DNA of 64,000 bases from Calliphora vicina. Its lineage: Eukaryota > Arthropoda > Insecta > Diptera > Calliphoridae. The DNA is taken from the NCBI RefSeq assembly GCF_958450345.1, contig NC_088780.1, forward strand, positions 65,433,533 to 65,497,532, written 5' to 3'. This document shows positions 1-11,448 of this stretch, piece by piece (the first letter of the stretch is position 1; every line of letters begins with the position of its first letter). The notes beneath the pieces were generated by a model that was given only the letters and a program-made list of their open reading frames with translations, did not search any database and was not told the DNA's origin. A program made the translations under genes and the position numbers.

Positions 1-1228
1 TTGCTCTAACGAATTTAATATTCAGTATTTGAAGTTAACGATTTCTCTCGGTAATACATATTAACGACGAATATAGTTACAAATAAAAACTTCAATATTT
101 TTAAAATTAAAAAAATCATTTTTATTTATTAAAATGTTCACTGTATTTTCGTGTTGGCAGATAAAATTGTAGTCGTGGGAATAAATAATCGCATTTATAC
201 ATATATTCGCGAAACCTGAAAACTGAAGAACAAGAGTTTTTTTTTCTAAAAATCAGAGTAACCCAGTGTAATCCATATGTCTATGCCACCACAAGTGATC
301 ATTGATTCAGAATTTAGATATTTGTTGTTATAAGGACCGTCGAAAAATTCGGATGAATTTCCTTCTAAGAAAACGGTCTTAAAAACGATTTTTTTAGCTT
401 TTATATAAGTTTATACTCGTATCACATCGCCAAATAAATTTGAATATAGGGATAAAAGTTGCTCTTAAAATTCGAATACTATTTTTTAAAAGCAAATGAT
501 AATTAAGGCAAGTTAATTTGTATATTGAAAACTCAAATCAGTCTGTATCTAACGAACACAAAAAGGTTGACCAATCGTACTTTCAAAGAACGGCTTATTT
601 CAAATATTTATGTTACAAAACTAACTTCTTAACAATTATCGTTATGGCTTAACTAGAACATTTTATTTATTGTTAACCTGACAAATGTCGTTATTTACCG
701 ACTATTTTTAACGAAAATAATCCGTATAATTCAATTCGGAGTATCTCTTAACGATAAGTATTGTTAACTTATGAATTTTGATAACTTAACGACAAAATTT
801 TGTCGTTAAAAAGTTACAGAATTCCGCTACTGAGCTTCCACAAGTATCGTTCTCTACCCCAGCAGAAAACTTCACTTTTATGTTTTTAATATTTATTTAT
901 TTTTTTTTTATTTTTTTGTTATATTTTTGTGTCTTCTTTGGACAAATATTTTATGGATTCAAAAGTAAATAAACGCCATACAGCTGTTTGGCTTACAGCA
1001 TTGCCAACACGATATAAGTACATCTTTTTGTATGTTTTTATTTTAAATTTTAGTATCAACTTATACAATGGCAACCACGGCTACGTAGAGATTTGACAAT
1101 AGAAGTGACAACGAAATATTTCGGCGTTGACTAAACGCAATGCCGTAGTGATTTATAAAATTTTATATTTTTTGTTACGCGTTCACAACAGCGTTGGTGA
1201 AGCGTTTAACGCAAGTGATTTACACAAT
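1..1228 (-). mobile_element. Compound inverted-repeat DNA element, partial (cut by window edge)
   Basis: This stretch is the reverse complement of 57742-59948, apart from the LINE inserted in that copy. It has two layers. From the window edge to about 829 lies a unit whose terminus reads CAGTAGCGGAATTCTGTAA on the minus strand. From about 830 to 1228 lies a flanking arm whose outer end reads ACCCTAATT on the minus strand, matching the GCCCTAATTTT terminus at 57742. No coding potential is visible. The same junction between the two layers occurs in both copies, so the composite amplified as one unit or is a single family with complex ends. The other end lies outside the window. Confidence 0.6.
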
Positions 1229-1423
1229 TAGGGTTTAAATGTCGACATAAATTTATTAGGCCGATAAACTGTCCGTTAACAATTTGGGTTTTCTCAATAT
1301 GCCGACAAAAAGCATTATTTTCAGATGGCAATACCTCTCAAAATAGATGTGAAAGTTGGGAACCCTGCCTTCAAGTGACAACATGTTTACCTAGCGTTTA
1401 CACATGCAAGTATCTAATAATAA
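1229..1423. other. AT-rich spacer
   Basis: No reading frame, repeat or terminal motif that I can support lies between the compound element and the TA-flanked MITE. Confidence 0.5.
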
Positions 1424-1425
1424 TA

Positions 1426-1997
1426 GGGAAAACTTAACAACTCGCTGAGAATTTACCTAGCACTGTTATTTACATCCATTAACATGGTGTTATGTAGGCA
1501 ACATGTTTTTTTATGAATTTCTATTACTATGTTTATACGCACGGCTTATTCGCAAATAAAAGTATTGCATTTAGAAAAATTTGCCGCATAAACAGTGAAT
1601 TATTTTTTTATTTGCGAATAGCTAACTCACGAAAACAATTCCTGATTAACGACACTATTTGCAAATAAGATTTTAAGCATTGCCATATGTTTTAACATTT
1701 TTAGTTTATTAAGACTTTTTTTTAAATATTTCATTGTGTTTATGCATTAATTGGATTGCGAGACAAATATGAATTTTAGATTCTATCATTTTTGCATTTA
1801 AAAAATAAAAAAATTATCATATTTTGTTCAAAAACATTACTACCAATTTATTAAAGTTTACCATCCGGCATCACATAAAAACATAAATTTTCCGACTTAT
1901 AAACAGTGAGTTAGTTAATTGCAAATAATTTTTATTTGCGAATAGGCTACGTATAAACGTAGTTAGCTAAATTATATGCGAGTTGTTATGTTTTCCC
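1426..1997. mobile_element. MITE with TA target duplication
   Basis: A 572-bp non-coding unit bounded by near-perfect inverted repeats: GGGAAAACTTAACAACTCGC at the left and the complement of GGGAAAACATAACAACTCGC at the right, one mismatch in 20. TA flanks both ends (1424-1425 and 1998-1999), the duplication made by Tc1/mariner-type transposases. The motif TTTGCGAATA recurs inside in both orientations. There is no transposase, so it would have moved in trans. The superfamily is inferred only from the 2-bp duplication. Confidence 0.65.
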
Positions 1998-2040
1998 TAA
2001 TTTATTTGACACGTAAAAAACACAAGGTAGACATTTTATA

Positions 2041-3205
2041 TATCAGTGGATAGAGGATTTTGTCTACTTTTCAAAAATGTATATATCTTTTGACAATTGA
2101 AAAATTCATGGAATACTTTTTTGAAAAATATGACAAAAAATGCTTTTTATTGAATTTTACATAGATACAAATTTTTCAAATTGAAATAAAATTTTTATTT
2201 ATGAATATTTTTTAATGAAATTTCACAGTTATGTAGATTTTTCTATTTAAAATGGAAAAATAAAAACAAATTTTGAAATTTGTTATCAAGTATCCCACTA
2301 TTCCCAAAAAAATCTAGAAAAGTCCCAAAAATGGGATTTTTCGTTTTTTGGCTATAATATCCATAATAGGGGCGGGGTTTCGGAACCCTTTGCAAAATAA
2401 TTAAGAACTTATTGGGTCATCTAAAATAGGTTAGTATATTTTGATATCGAGTATGCGATTTGAGAATTTTTGCCCTAAAGTTGAATTTTATATAAAAAAT
2501 ATGCATTTTTTGAATGGACCTGCTCCCGTCGGTATCAAAAATTATAAATGTTTTTTTCATTTAAAATATTTGGCGTAAAGTTAGCTTTTCAAAAAGTACA
2601 AATTCATTGTACATCCTGTTAGAAATTTTTTATATAACTTAAAAAGAATAAAAGTACTTTTTTCCCAAAAAATTGCGAAAAATCGCCTTTTTTAATTTTT
2701 TTAAATTCAAATGCATGTAACTTTGGACTCAGCCATGATTTTTAAACACTTCTTTCTTTATTTCATATATAGATCTATTGTTAATCCTATAAAAGAAAAA
2801 TGGATCAAATTGGGGAATATTTGGAACCGCGGTCACCAAAAACCTGGAGTAGGGTGGGTAAAAATGTTGAAAATTAAATTTTCAAATGCGAATATCTCCT
2901 AAGCTGTAAGAGATAATTGATTGACGAGGTTTTATGTAGTGCTCGACGAGGAGATTCTATATGTGTAATTTTTTTTAAATCGGAACACAAACGAAGAAAT
3001 AGGATTATTTTAAAAATTTAACATACCCGAGGTGTCCTACTTTGGGAACCCCTGGTCCCGCTCCTGGTGGGGTCATGAGGTCCAAATTTAAAACTTAAAC
3101 TCGACTACTCTTCCTCTTTGCGCATGGGAAATTTCATTTAAATCGGCGTAAGGATTTAGAAGTAACAGATTTATTTCCCTCTTTTTTTATTCTCATACCA
3201 CTGTG
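2041..3205 (-). repeat. CACAGTGG-terminus repeat, minus-strand copy
   Basis: About 1.16 kb of non-coding sequence ending at 3205 with CCACTGTG, so on the minus strand it begins CACAGTGG. It is one of six copies or fragments in the window (34115, 40173, 46624, 50838 and 62757 are the others). Shared landmarks include a segment around AAATAAATCTGTAACTTC, a segment CCCACCCTACTCCAG, and a far end near TAGACAAA. It sits immediately before the hAT transposase tail at 3210 and replaces the 5' part of that gene. The family is not identified. Confidence 0.55.
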
Positions 3206-3209
3206 CAAC

Positions 3210-3374
3210 GTTGAAAGAATTTTTAATACTGTAAATTTAAATAAAACAAAAATCAGAAATGCTTTGGATTCTTCAACATTACAAGGAATATTGTTTTCAA
3301 AAGATTATCTTAAGTGTTTTAATATAGAAATTAAAAATGACTTATTAAAAAAATGTCACACAGAAATCACATAA
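3210..3374 (+). pseudogene. hAT transposase C-terminal fragment
   Basis: 54 codons and a stop (TAA, 3372-3374) encode the hAT dimerisation region: VERIFNTVNLNKTKIRNALD, then a hydrophobic helix around LQGILFSKDYLKC. The hallmark is the family's xERxFSxxxxxxxxxRNxL pattern near the C terminus. Everything upstream, including the catalytic residues, is missing; sequence on the left belongs to the CACAGTGG repeat. The protein would have been a nuclear DDE transposase. The match is by motif only, but the reading frame is clean to its stop, and a hAT-like terminal repeat follows 213 bp downstream. Confidence 0.7.
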
Positions 3375-3587
3375 TACCAAAATTAAATTATAATTAAATT
3401 TTTTTTTTATTAAATAATAACTTTATTTGCATGTAAATAAAAAAAAATATTTAAAAAGTTAATAAAAAAATGTTTTTGGTATTTTTAACGTATTTTTGTC
3501 TTGACGATTTCTTGACAATTTTTTCTTTTTAATTTGACGATTTTTTTTTTGTAAATTGATTTCTCCAAAAAAAAGTTGGCAGCACTG
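3375..3587 (+). mobile_element. hAT element right end with terminal repeat
   Basis: AT-rich 3' untranslated part of the hAT element, ending in a terminus that reads CAGTGCTGCCAACTTTTTTT on the minus strand. CAG-initial, T-rich termini are typical of hAT elements. The left end has been lost, so no target duplication can be checked. Confidence 0.5.
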
Positions 3588-3910
3588 ACCAGCCTTTTTG
3601 TATTTCTAGGGCTCTGAATTTTAAAGCAATTATTTTAACTGGAATGTGTTTTTACCTCTGGTCGACTAATCAACAATTAAACTCCTTTTTCACAAGGGAT
3701 ACACATCATTCTTTATAGATCGATGATTATTTGAGTCATTTTTGATCGCTTGATATAACTAGGCTTGCCAGATTTGAAATTGTCAAAAAACGTACATCGA
3801 AGTTAAAAAAGCAGTACAATTGAGTAAAAAGAAGTACATACAATTGTTTATTTTCAAAATTTATTTAATTCAATAAAAAAAACTAACAAAATATAGTTCA
3901 CAACAGTAAA
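3588..3910. other. Non-coding spacer
   Basis: No gene. From about 3766 to 3850 GTAC-containing runs resemble those at 8390-8440 beside the second hAT fragment, so this may be a stray hAT end. Nothing else is supportable. Confidence 0.3.
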
Positions 3911-4025
3911 GGCCTAATTAGTTTGTACGTTCCCTTCCGTTCCGAATCAGCTGTTTTGTTTTTAGCATAAGGAAATTTGTGTATGTCGTTAGTTTTTCTG
4001 TAACGTTGCCGTTCTGTTGCGGATG

Positions 4026-4555
4026 ATGCATTAAACACATTCAAGACAACAGGCTACACGACTACACGAACACAAATTCTGCTGGTTACAATTGTGGTCG
4101 TGTGGCAGCTACTGAATTATTTTAAAGACGACAGCTGCAAAGTAAACAGCTGATTTAAAATTCAGTGGTGCCACTTTAATAAAAAATAACCGTACAAAAT
4201 TCCAAAGTAATTAAGATTGAAACAATTATTTTGAGTAAAAATATATATATGGTTATAATTAATTATACACCCTTTATTAATTTATTTCAATATGGTTATC
4301 AGAAACATCTCTTAATTAAGTAAAAAAATACATTTTTTTAAGCACTAATTTGATTTACATTTTTTTTATTATATTAACAACACTATTTCTGTTTTGTAGT
4401 TGACAAAAATAGAAATTAGCCTAATTCGGCTACAGCGGCATGAGTATTCGTGTGGCCGTGTAGCTGTGCTGTCGTTAAAATAATCGTAAACGTGTGCATT
4501 TTATTTTTGACAGATTGAAGTTGGTAGCCTGCTGTCTTGAATGTGTTTAATGCAT
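4026..4555. mobile_element. MITE-like unit with 22-bp inverted termini
   Basis: A 530-bp unit whose ends read TGCATTAAACACATTCAAGA and the complement of the same. The similarity continues inwards (CAGGCTAC, then partly matching CGTGT-containing arms). It is nested in the larger TTAA element. I cannot define a clear target duplication. Confidence 0.55.
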
Positions 4556-5006
4556 GAATCTGTTGAAAACTGATTTTGTCCGCAACGTTAAGTGACAGCT
4601 AAAACAGCTGATATCATATACACACAAAAATGCTAACAATATGAAAGCAATGGTGCCAACATTTTTGAAAGGAAAATATTTATTATTAACAGAAGAATAA
4701 AAAATATAATATTTTCAAAAAACATTGAAATTTAATAAAATAAATCAAGGACTTAATAGTTATAACTTTTATTCGATAAAAATTGAGAATAATTATTAAT
4801 AATAAATTATTATTTCATTTATTAAGAATAATTATTATTTCCAATTCTTATTTTTAAAAATATTATAACTATTACTATTCGATAGATATATTATTAATTA
4901 TTTTTAATAGTTATGAATAAGAAATAACATAACTGTTATAACTCATTTTATATAATAAAGTTTAGTCACACAGTTTTTTTAATAAATGATGTTTTATTGC
5001 AGTTAA

Positions 5007-5522
5007 CCCTTTCGCTACATTGTATCCATATGGATACATTTTAGATTTTTGCACATAACTTCGACAATTATGAATATTTTTAAAAAATAGTCTTTGAGTC
5101 TATTTTTGGAATATATTTAGAGATGTTTACAATTTATTTTATTGAATTATCGCTATTCGTGTTCGATTGATAGCAATTTGAAAATGTGTGAAGATAGATT
5201 TTTGAATCCAACATTTTTTTTAAAAAAAAGTGCCTTTGATTTTTTGCATATAAAATTTGTAAAAACTATAATTTTGTAATAAAAATTATTTAGAATGCTT
5301 AGAAACATATTAGGGAAATATAAAAATAAAAAATATTTAAAAAAAAATCATTGGGGGCTTCAGGATAAGCTTCCAGGACTAAAAATTTAATTTGGTATAA
5401 CGGATAAACCAGGACACGTAGGACCTTAATATTAATATCAGTCAATATTGATATCAATACCAACCATATGATAAACTTAAAACATCTATTAACACCTCCA
5501 GTTAAAACTTGTAGCGAAAGGG
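5007..5522. mobile_element. piggyBac-type MITE, TTAA flanked
   Basis: A 516-bp non-coding unit with perfect 13-bp terminal inverted repeats (CCCTTTCGCTACA and its complement), flanked on both sides by TTAA (5003-5006, 5523-5526). CCC-initial termini with a TTAA duplication are diagnostic of piggyBac mobilisation. It probably used a transposase encoded elsewhere. An 83-codon frame inside is incidental. Confidence 0.85.
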
Positions 5523-6569
5523 TTAAGTGGTTTAAATTAAAACAAAACATAAAAACATTGCTCTATTTAAAAAGAAATAACACTTGTTTACTTGAAAATT
5601 ATTGTTAAAATCTATAATAAAAAGGGAACACCAAAATTACAACTGCTATCGCAACGAAATATGATATCAATATTTTATGCACTTGAAAATTTCTTATACA
5701 TAAATATTAAAATAATTTATATTGTCCCGTTACTTTAGTTTCATTGCAATTGCAAAGCCTATTATATGATCAATGAATACAAATCAGGTTATTCACCTAA
5801 TGTATCCATCCACATGCATAATCTACAAAAATAAAACAATTAATATCAAGAAAATATTCAAAATAATTATTATCGTAAATAAAAATAATAAAAATCTTTA
5901 CTAATAGTTATCTGTAAGAGAAATTAATATTTATTGATCATAATAGTTATGAGCCAATGTAAAAAGATATTAATTGGATATAATAATTATGTTTAATAAA
6001 TATTTATTTTCATTACACATAATAATTAAAACCAATTTTTATAAAATATTTCTGAAAATGGTAAATTTTTTGGTACCTGAGAAATGAACATAATTATTAT
6101 TTAGGGTCCTTGAAATAAATATAAACTTCTTCTAATGTATGTAAAAAAATTAGGTTAAATTAAATCATTAACAAACAATATATGTATATATTTATAAAAA
6201 TGTTCACAATAATATGTTGACGGTCTAATACAAAAAACACTAAAAATAGTAACAAAATCACCAAGTTGGTTTTTTGGTTATTATTTTAAAAACAGCTGAT
6301 ACGATCTTACGGAAAAACTAACTACAATATAACAGCATTCAGAACATCACAGAACAGAAACGTTACAGAACGCAAAGACTAATGGAGCCTTAACAATGAA
6401 GAACATAAAAAAAGAGATCATAACTACATATTTCTATTTAATATAAAAAAATGAACTTAAAATTTAATTTAAATCAGTTTTTGTGATTTTAAATCTATTG
6501 AATTTATATATATTTCAGACTAGACTAAAAACAATGTATATATGATAGTATTATTGGTTTCTCAAAAAT

Positions 6570-7695
6570 AAACAAAAGCTTAGATATTATCCTTGAAGAC
6601 CCTTTTGGTCGCTTAGTGGGATGCGAGTGGGATATCTATCAAAATAAATATTTTTTAACTCAAGACTTACAATTTTTGACTTTTTTTTTTGCAAATACGA
6701 TTTTTTTTCCAAATATCCCACTCGCATCCCACTAAGGGACTAAAAATATCTTAAAGGAATGGACCTAGGCTTTCTTTTGAGCAAAAAAAAAATTAAAAAA
6801 GGGCCCATATTGGAAAAAAATTTTGATTTTGCAAAAAAAAATTAAAAAATTGTATGTCTTGCGTTACAAAATATTTATTTTGATAGATATCCCACTCGCA
6901 TCCCACTAAGGGACTAAAAATATCTTAAAGGAATGGACCTAAGCTTTCTTTTGACTACAAAAAAAATTTTTAAAAAAGGGCACATTTGGAAAAAAAATCG
7001 TATTTGCAAAAAAAAAAGTCAAAAATTGTAAGTCTTGAGTTAAAAAATATTTATTTTGATAGATATCCCACTCGCATCCCACTAAGCGACCAAAAGGGTC
7101 TTCAAGGATAATATCTAAGCTTTTGTTTGACCTAAAAAAAAAGATTAAAAAAGGGTCCATTTTGAAAAAAAAAGTCAACAAAGTTTTTGATTTTGCAAAA
7201 AAAGTCAAAAATTTTATGTTTTGAGTTACAAAATATTTATTTTGATAGATATCCCACTCGCATCCCACTAAGCGACCAAGTAGGTGTTCAAGGAAAATAT
7301 CTAAACTTTATTTTAAGAAAAAAAAAAAAAAAAAAGGACGTATTTTAAAAAAAAGTCAAAAAAGTTTTTGATTTCGGAAAAAAAATATTAAAAATTTTTT
7401 ATTTTTTTTTTTAAATATTTTTTTTCGAAAGATCGAAGAAATAGCTATCTATACTATTTGGGACACATTTTGCTAAGAACAATAGGTAATAAGTTACATG
7501 GATAAGAAAAAACCCCTGTTTGACCAAATTGTCAAAATTTTACCCCCTATAACTCAGAGAGTTCTCGACCGATGTTGTTGAAAAATTGTGTCTGAGTTAC
7601 TATCCAATAGAGCTAACCTTGGTGCAAATTTCATCGCGATCGGAAGACATCGATTTCAAAAGTTGGTTCACTTGACATGAAATGCCCCATATACA
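6570..7695. repeat. AT-rich ~178-bp repeats with palindromic-element right arm
   Basis: Units carrying GATATCCCACTCGCATCCCA recur at about 6891, 7063 and 7248, and an inverted unit at about 6615, giving a period near 172-183 bp with long A runs. From about 7430 to 7695 follows the arm that also bounds the element at 32243-33202, ending GAAATGCCCCATATA. The array is therefore part of a larger fold-back element whose left half is missing here. The open frame through the repeats (6939-7268, minus) encodes a repeated peptide and is an artefact. Confidence 0.7.
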
Positions 7696-7762
7696 TTTTT
7701 AATTTTGGAAAATTATTGACTTTAAAATTTACTGATACATTTAAATAAATTATAAATATTTT

Positions 7763-8125
7763 TCACTTTTTTTGTATTTGTTGTACAATTTCATTTTTAC
7801 CTTTTTCGGTTTTTAAAAAATTTAAAAACTCAGTACAACTGTATTCAAATATTGTTTTTATTATTAACTCGCTTTCCAAATTTTCTATTAAAAGTTTATT
7901 TCGTTCTTTCCTCCAAAAATTATACATTAAACTAAAAATTCGTTCACTGGCTGCATTAGAATGAGGAATTGAAAAGGCGAATCAACAAATCTTTTCAAAA
8001 TTAGGAAATGATCCACTATTTAAGAATTCTTTCCATTTTTCTTCTGCAAATTTTTCTTTTTCAATGTTTTCAGCAAATGTTTTTAATGATATATGTAAAT
8101 TCGTCAAAAAGTTGATCTAAACCAA
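7763..8125 (-). pseudogene. hAT transposase C-terminal fragment
   Basis: The minus strand encodes a hAT C terminus of about 120 codons. It runs from LHISLKTFAENIEKEK through one internal TGA to the dimerisation motif PHSNAASERIFSLMYNFWRK, and stops at 7763-7765. SNAASERIFS is a common form of the hAT signature. A frameshift is likely just upstream near 8125, where the neighbouring frame reads LDQLFDEF. The catalytic core is gone. It comes from a different hAT lineage than the tail at 3210, because the residues after the signature differ. Confidence 0.7.
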
Positions 8126-8493
8126 TATTTTTTATTGAAAATAATGTAATTAAGATGGAAAATTTAAAGTTTTTCAAACTTATTATTTTCTAAATTGAAA
8201 CGACCTTTTATATAAGTACTTATATTCAATAAAAACTCTGCTGAGCGTTTTTTTTAAAAAGACAAATCTCTTGCTGATTATTGCAACTACTACATATACG
8301 TTCGGCTAAACACCCATAGAAAACCCCAATTTTCATCCTGCTGTTGTTCAAATTTGTCGTTTAAGTGACATGTTTACCTCTATAAAATTATGGTGATAGT
8401 ACAAAAAAGTACAGATACTAAAAAGAAGTACATTTGCGTACTTCTTTAGGGGTTATGCAGTTAAAAGTACAAAAACCTAGATATAACTCTCAA

Positions 8494-8665
8494 TGTTACC
8501 AATGTTATCGTTCGTTTGATTTTGTTTTATTTTTCTCAACATTCGTTATATCGAGTACAAAATTGTTGAAACGTTCGTTATATAAGGTAGTTAATGTTAA
8601 AAATATGGTTGTACGTTATATCGGATTTTCGTTAAAGTGAGATTCGTTATACCGGGATTTGCCTG
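8494..8665. mobile_element. pogo/Tigger-like element, right end only
   Basis: Several TTCGTTATA motifs lead to a terminus that is the complement of CAGGCAAATCCCGGTATAAC, followed by TA. The same terminus bounds the element at 17063-18098. The left half is missing. Confidence 0.6.
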
Positions 8666-10025
8666 TATATGGTTTTGGTAAAAAAAAGCTATACTCCAAA
8701 TATATGTGCAATCGTTTAGATGGATTTGAAACCTAAACTGCTCTTTCAATAAAATTTTTTAATAATTACAATGATTGTAAAAACTTTTTAATGAAACTAT
8801 TAATAATTAAATTCCGCGTAATTCTAGAAGTTTAGGCTAAATTAAATTTCAAAATTTCGCTGGTTTTTGCCTGATTTTTTGATTTTTTTTTTGCCTTTTT
8901 CATGCTTTTTGACCATCTAAATGTCCGAATATCGCAAAGTTATGTTCAGAAAAGTTGTTAAGCTCAACGCCGGCTACAACATAGTCAATAAAGAAAAACT
9001 GGAAAATCAGTTTTTCATATTTTTTTTTGTTGTTAGTTTTCATACAAAAATCAATTAAAATCATCTAATACTATACTCAGAGAAATAATATAGTTGTACA
9101 TGTAGAACAGCGAAATGCAAACTCACACCACTACAGTTTTTAGATATTGTAGTTGTATGAGTTGAGTATTATTCTCTGGCAAAAACAAAAACAAATAGCT
9201 GAAATAATGAAATAAACAAGCATAAAAGCGTAACACAACCTGCTTCTGTCAATGCTCATGCGAGACTGACTTTTTTTATACAATGTGTGTGCTTGCGTGC
9301 ATGTGAAAACAAAAACAAGAGAGCTCACTGCAGCTCGCTGATGTAGAAGCTTCTACTTAAAGTTTTGTGTTTTGTGCCATGTATTGGGACATTTTTCCAT
9401 ATGTAAACATATACATGTAATTCCATATGTGTCGAATACATGTCCCAATACACAAGAAATACATGCCGTCTGACCCCCCTATTATCAACAATGTTGATAG
9501 AGTGCAGTTGTTAGCACTGTTTGTAAGTGTGGCAACACTAACAGCCATATGCATAAACATTTACAAAAGGTTTATAAACCAATTATAGGAAAATTTTCAT
9601 AAAGTTGTATTCATAAACGATTAATAGCTTAAAATACCTTTGATAAACAATTGTTAAATGTAAAAATTTTATAGTAGGTTCGGCCCTACTTTAAACCTAC
9701 TTTAAGGAATTCTTTTTGCTTTTTATCTTAAAACAGAGGATTTTAAAGATAAATTTGGAATAATAGATGATACTATTGCAATTTCTAAACACAATTTCCA
9801 CTCCGCTGGCGATTAAGTTCCATTTTAATAGTATATGATTTTGTTTGATATTCCTCCGGCAGTGAACTATATGAGGTTCACAAGTGAGTTTGATTGGCAT
9901 TTTTGTCATTTACTTTTAACCTGCAACGCCATATAGTAATAAAATGTGTAAACATTGTGGAAGAAGGTCCACAGAATCTAATATACCCACTCCGGAATTA
10001 AAACTATGTGTTTCCACATAGAAAT
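8666..10025. other. Non-coding interval, possible small MITE
   Basis: No gene is recognisable. A possible short MITE lies at 9076-9178, with imperfect inverted ends built on CAGAGAATAATA. An inverted pair around TGTATTGGGACA and TGTCCCAATACA lies near 9380-9450. The remainder is AT-rich. Confidence 0.35.
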
Positions 10026-10030
10026 TCATT

Positions 10031-10216
10031 TGTTGTGATGGTGTAATAAAAATGCTATGAAATAATTGAATATAAAAAGTGTTTTATTGAACGTGTTATT
10101 TCGCCGTACAAAAAGGAAGTAAAGAAGGTTAAAATAAAAAAAGGATAGATATAGGAAAAAAGCAGAGTTGTGATTAAAAGGCAGTAAAGCCGTGTGGCCA
10201 GATTTTCACACCAACA
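10031..10216 (-). repeat. Copia 3' LTR
   Basis: 186-bp direct repeat, TG...CA on both strands, identical to 15706-15891 except for one base (A against C within the AAGGAAGTA(A/C)AG stretch). The purine-rich AGTGGAGG immediately upstream on the minus strand is the likely polypurine tract. Confidence 0.95.
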
Positions 10217-11126
10217 CCTCCACTAAAAGCTGGCTATACGAATGAAAGTCCCAATACTGCCGTTTCTCCTTTGGTAAGGGTTTTGTTAGAAAATCGGCTG
10301 CCATATTTTCCGATGTTTCATATTTTAGATGTACATGACCATCATTTACCTTTTCCCGCACAAAGTGATGACGCATATCTATATGCTTGGAACGACTATG
10401 GTATGCGTCAGTTGATGCCAGGTTCAATGCACTTTTATTGTTGCAATAAAGTAATATATTATTTTCAAAAACATCTCCAAACATATCGTGTTGAAACTGT
10501 CGAAGCCATTCTGCTTCCTGTACAGCCGCAGCCATGGCCATGTATTCGGCTTCTGTTGTTGAGAGGGCCACTGTTGTCTGACGCTTGCTACTCCAACTAA
10601 TAACACCTTGATACATGAAAGCGTAACCGGTACAAGATCTTCTGTCAGAAACATCACCGGCGTAGTCTGCATCACAAAATCCATGCATTTTAAAAACATC
10701 ACTTTTCTTGTATGTAATTTTTGCATTTATTGTACCCTTTAGGTACCTGAATACTCTTTTCACTGCCTTCCAGTGGGAATAGTCAAAATCATCATTAAAC
10801 TTACTTAGGTAGTTCACCGCATAGGCAATATCCGGACGTGTTCCCTGGACCAAGTAGAGTAAGCAACCAATTGCCTCTTGATATGGAATCTTTTCAACGG
10901 GTTTAGAATTTGATGACGGTTTTGACAATTTTACATTGCAATCAAAGGGTGTAGAAATCGATTTGCAATCATTCATGCCAAAACGTTTTAAAAAATCCCT
11001 CGTATGTACCGACTGGTCGATATAGATTTCGCCTTTTTCACGATTTCTGGTTATGCGTAAACCAACACAATTTTTCGCCTCTCCCAAATCTTTCATCGCA
11101 AATAATTTCTCCAGTTGCGATTTCAC
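10206..11126 (-). pseudogene. Copia RT C terminus and RNase H
   Basis: This 306-codon frame covers the end of the RT domain (GLRITRNREKGEIYID, then the YQEAIGCLLYL and TRPDIAYAV blocks typical of copia RT) and the RNase H domain. RNase H carboxylates are visible in FCDADYAGD, STTEAEY and the NNKSA region, and the usual closing block AADFLTKPL is present. RNase H removes the RNA strand of the RNA-DNA hybrid during cDNA synthesis. It is separated from the RT block upstream by a one-base frameshift near 11130. Its stop lies just inside the 3' LTR. Confidence 0.9.
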
Positions 11127-11134
11127 TTTAGATT

Positions 11135-11448
11135 TCAGTGTTGTATTGTTTGAGAAAATAACAAATCGTCTACGTAAACTGAGATAAGCAATATTTTGTC
11201 GCCACTTATATCAAAATAAATGCATGGGTCCAGTTTGGACTGTTGTAACTTTAAACTCTTTAATGCGCCATCTAATTTCTTATTCCATTGGCGACTTGCC
11301 TGTCTCAGCCCATAGATTGCCTTATTGAGTTTACATACCTTTCCATCGACTTCGCCTACAATGCCCTCTGGTGGTTCCATAAATATTTCCTCCTTCAGAT
11401 CGCCCTGCAGAAAAGCAGTCACTGCATCCATGTGATCTATGTCTAGAT
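11135..11448 (-). pseudogene. Copia RT, catalytic half downstream of insertion
   Basis: Contains the copia RT block DAVTAFLQGDL (first catalytic aspartate), the KAIYGLRQASRQW block and the active-site motif YVDDLL. The frame starts at the hAT insertion point (target duplication 11441-11448) and runs out shortly after YVDDLL through a one-base shift. It would catalyse cDNA synthesis if continuous with 13063-13776. Confidence 0.9.

Larger units (their letters stand above)
3911..6389. mobile_element. TTAA-type element with nested insertions
   Basis: Ends are inverted copies built on GGC then ATTAGT(C/T)TT, the terminus also seen at 38637-39036. TTAA follows the right end (6390-6393); a mutated TAAA precedes the left (3907-3910). 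TTAA duplication is the signature of piggyBac-type transposition. The interior is AT-rich and non-coding, and carries the two smaller units at 4026-4555 and 5007-5522. No transposase is present. Confidence 0.55.

Noticed and set aside
5299..5550. 83-codon frame, minus strand
   Set aside because: Lies inside the TTAA MITE; no domain and low-complexity composition.
6939..7268. 109-codon frame, minus strand
   Set aside because: It translates the 178-bp AT-rich repeat twice; the repeated peptide is an artefact of the array.
8434..8640. 68-codon frame
   Set aside because: Runs along the TTCGTTATA subterminal repeats of a pogo-like end.
10271..10600. 109-codon plus-strand frame over copia RNase H
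   Set aside because: Antisense shadow of a well-supported copia domain.
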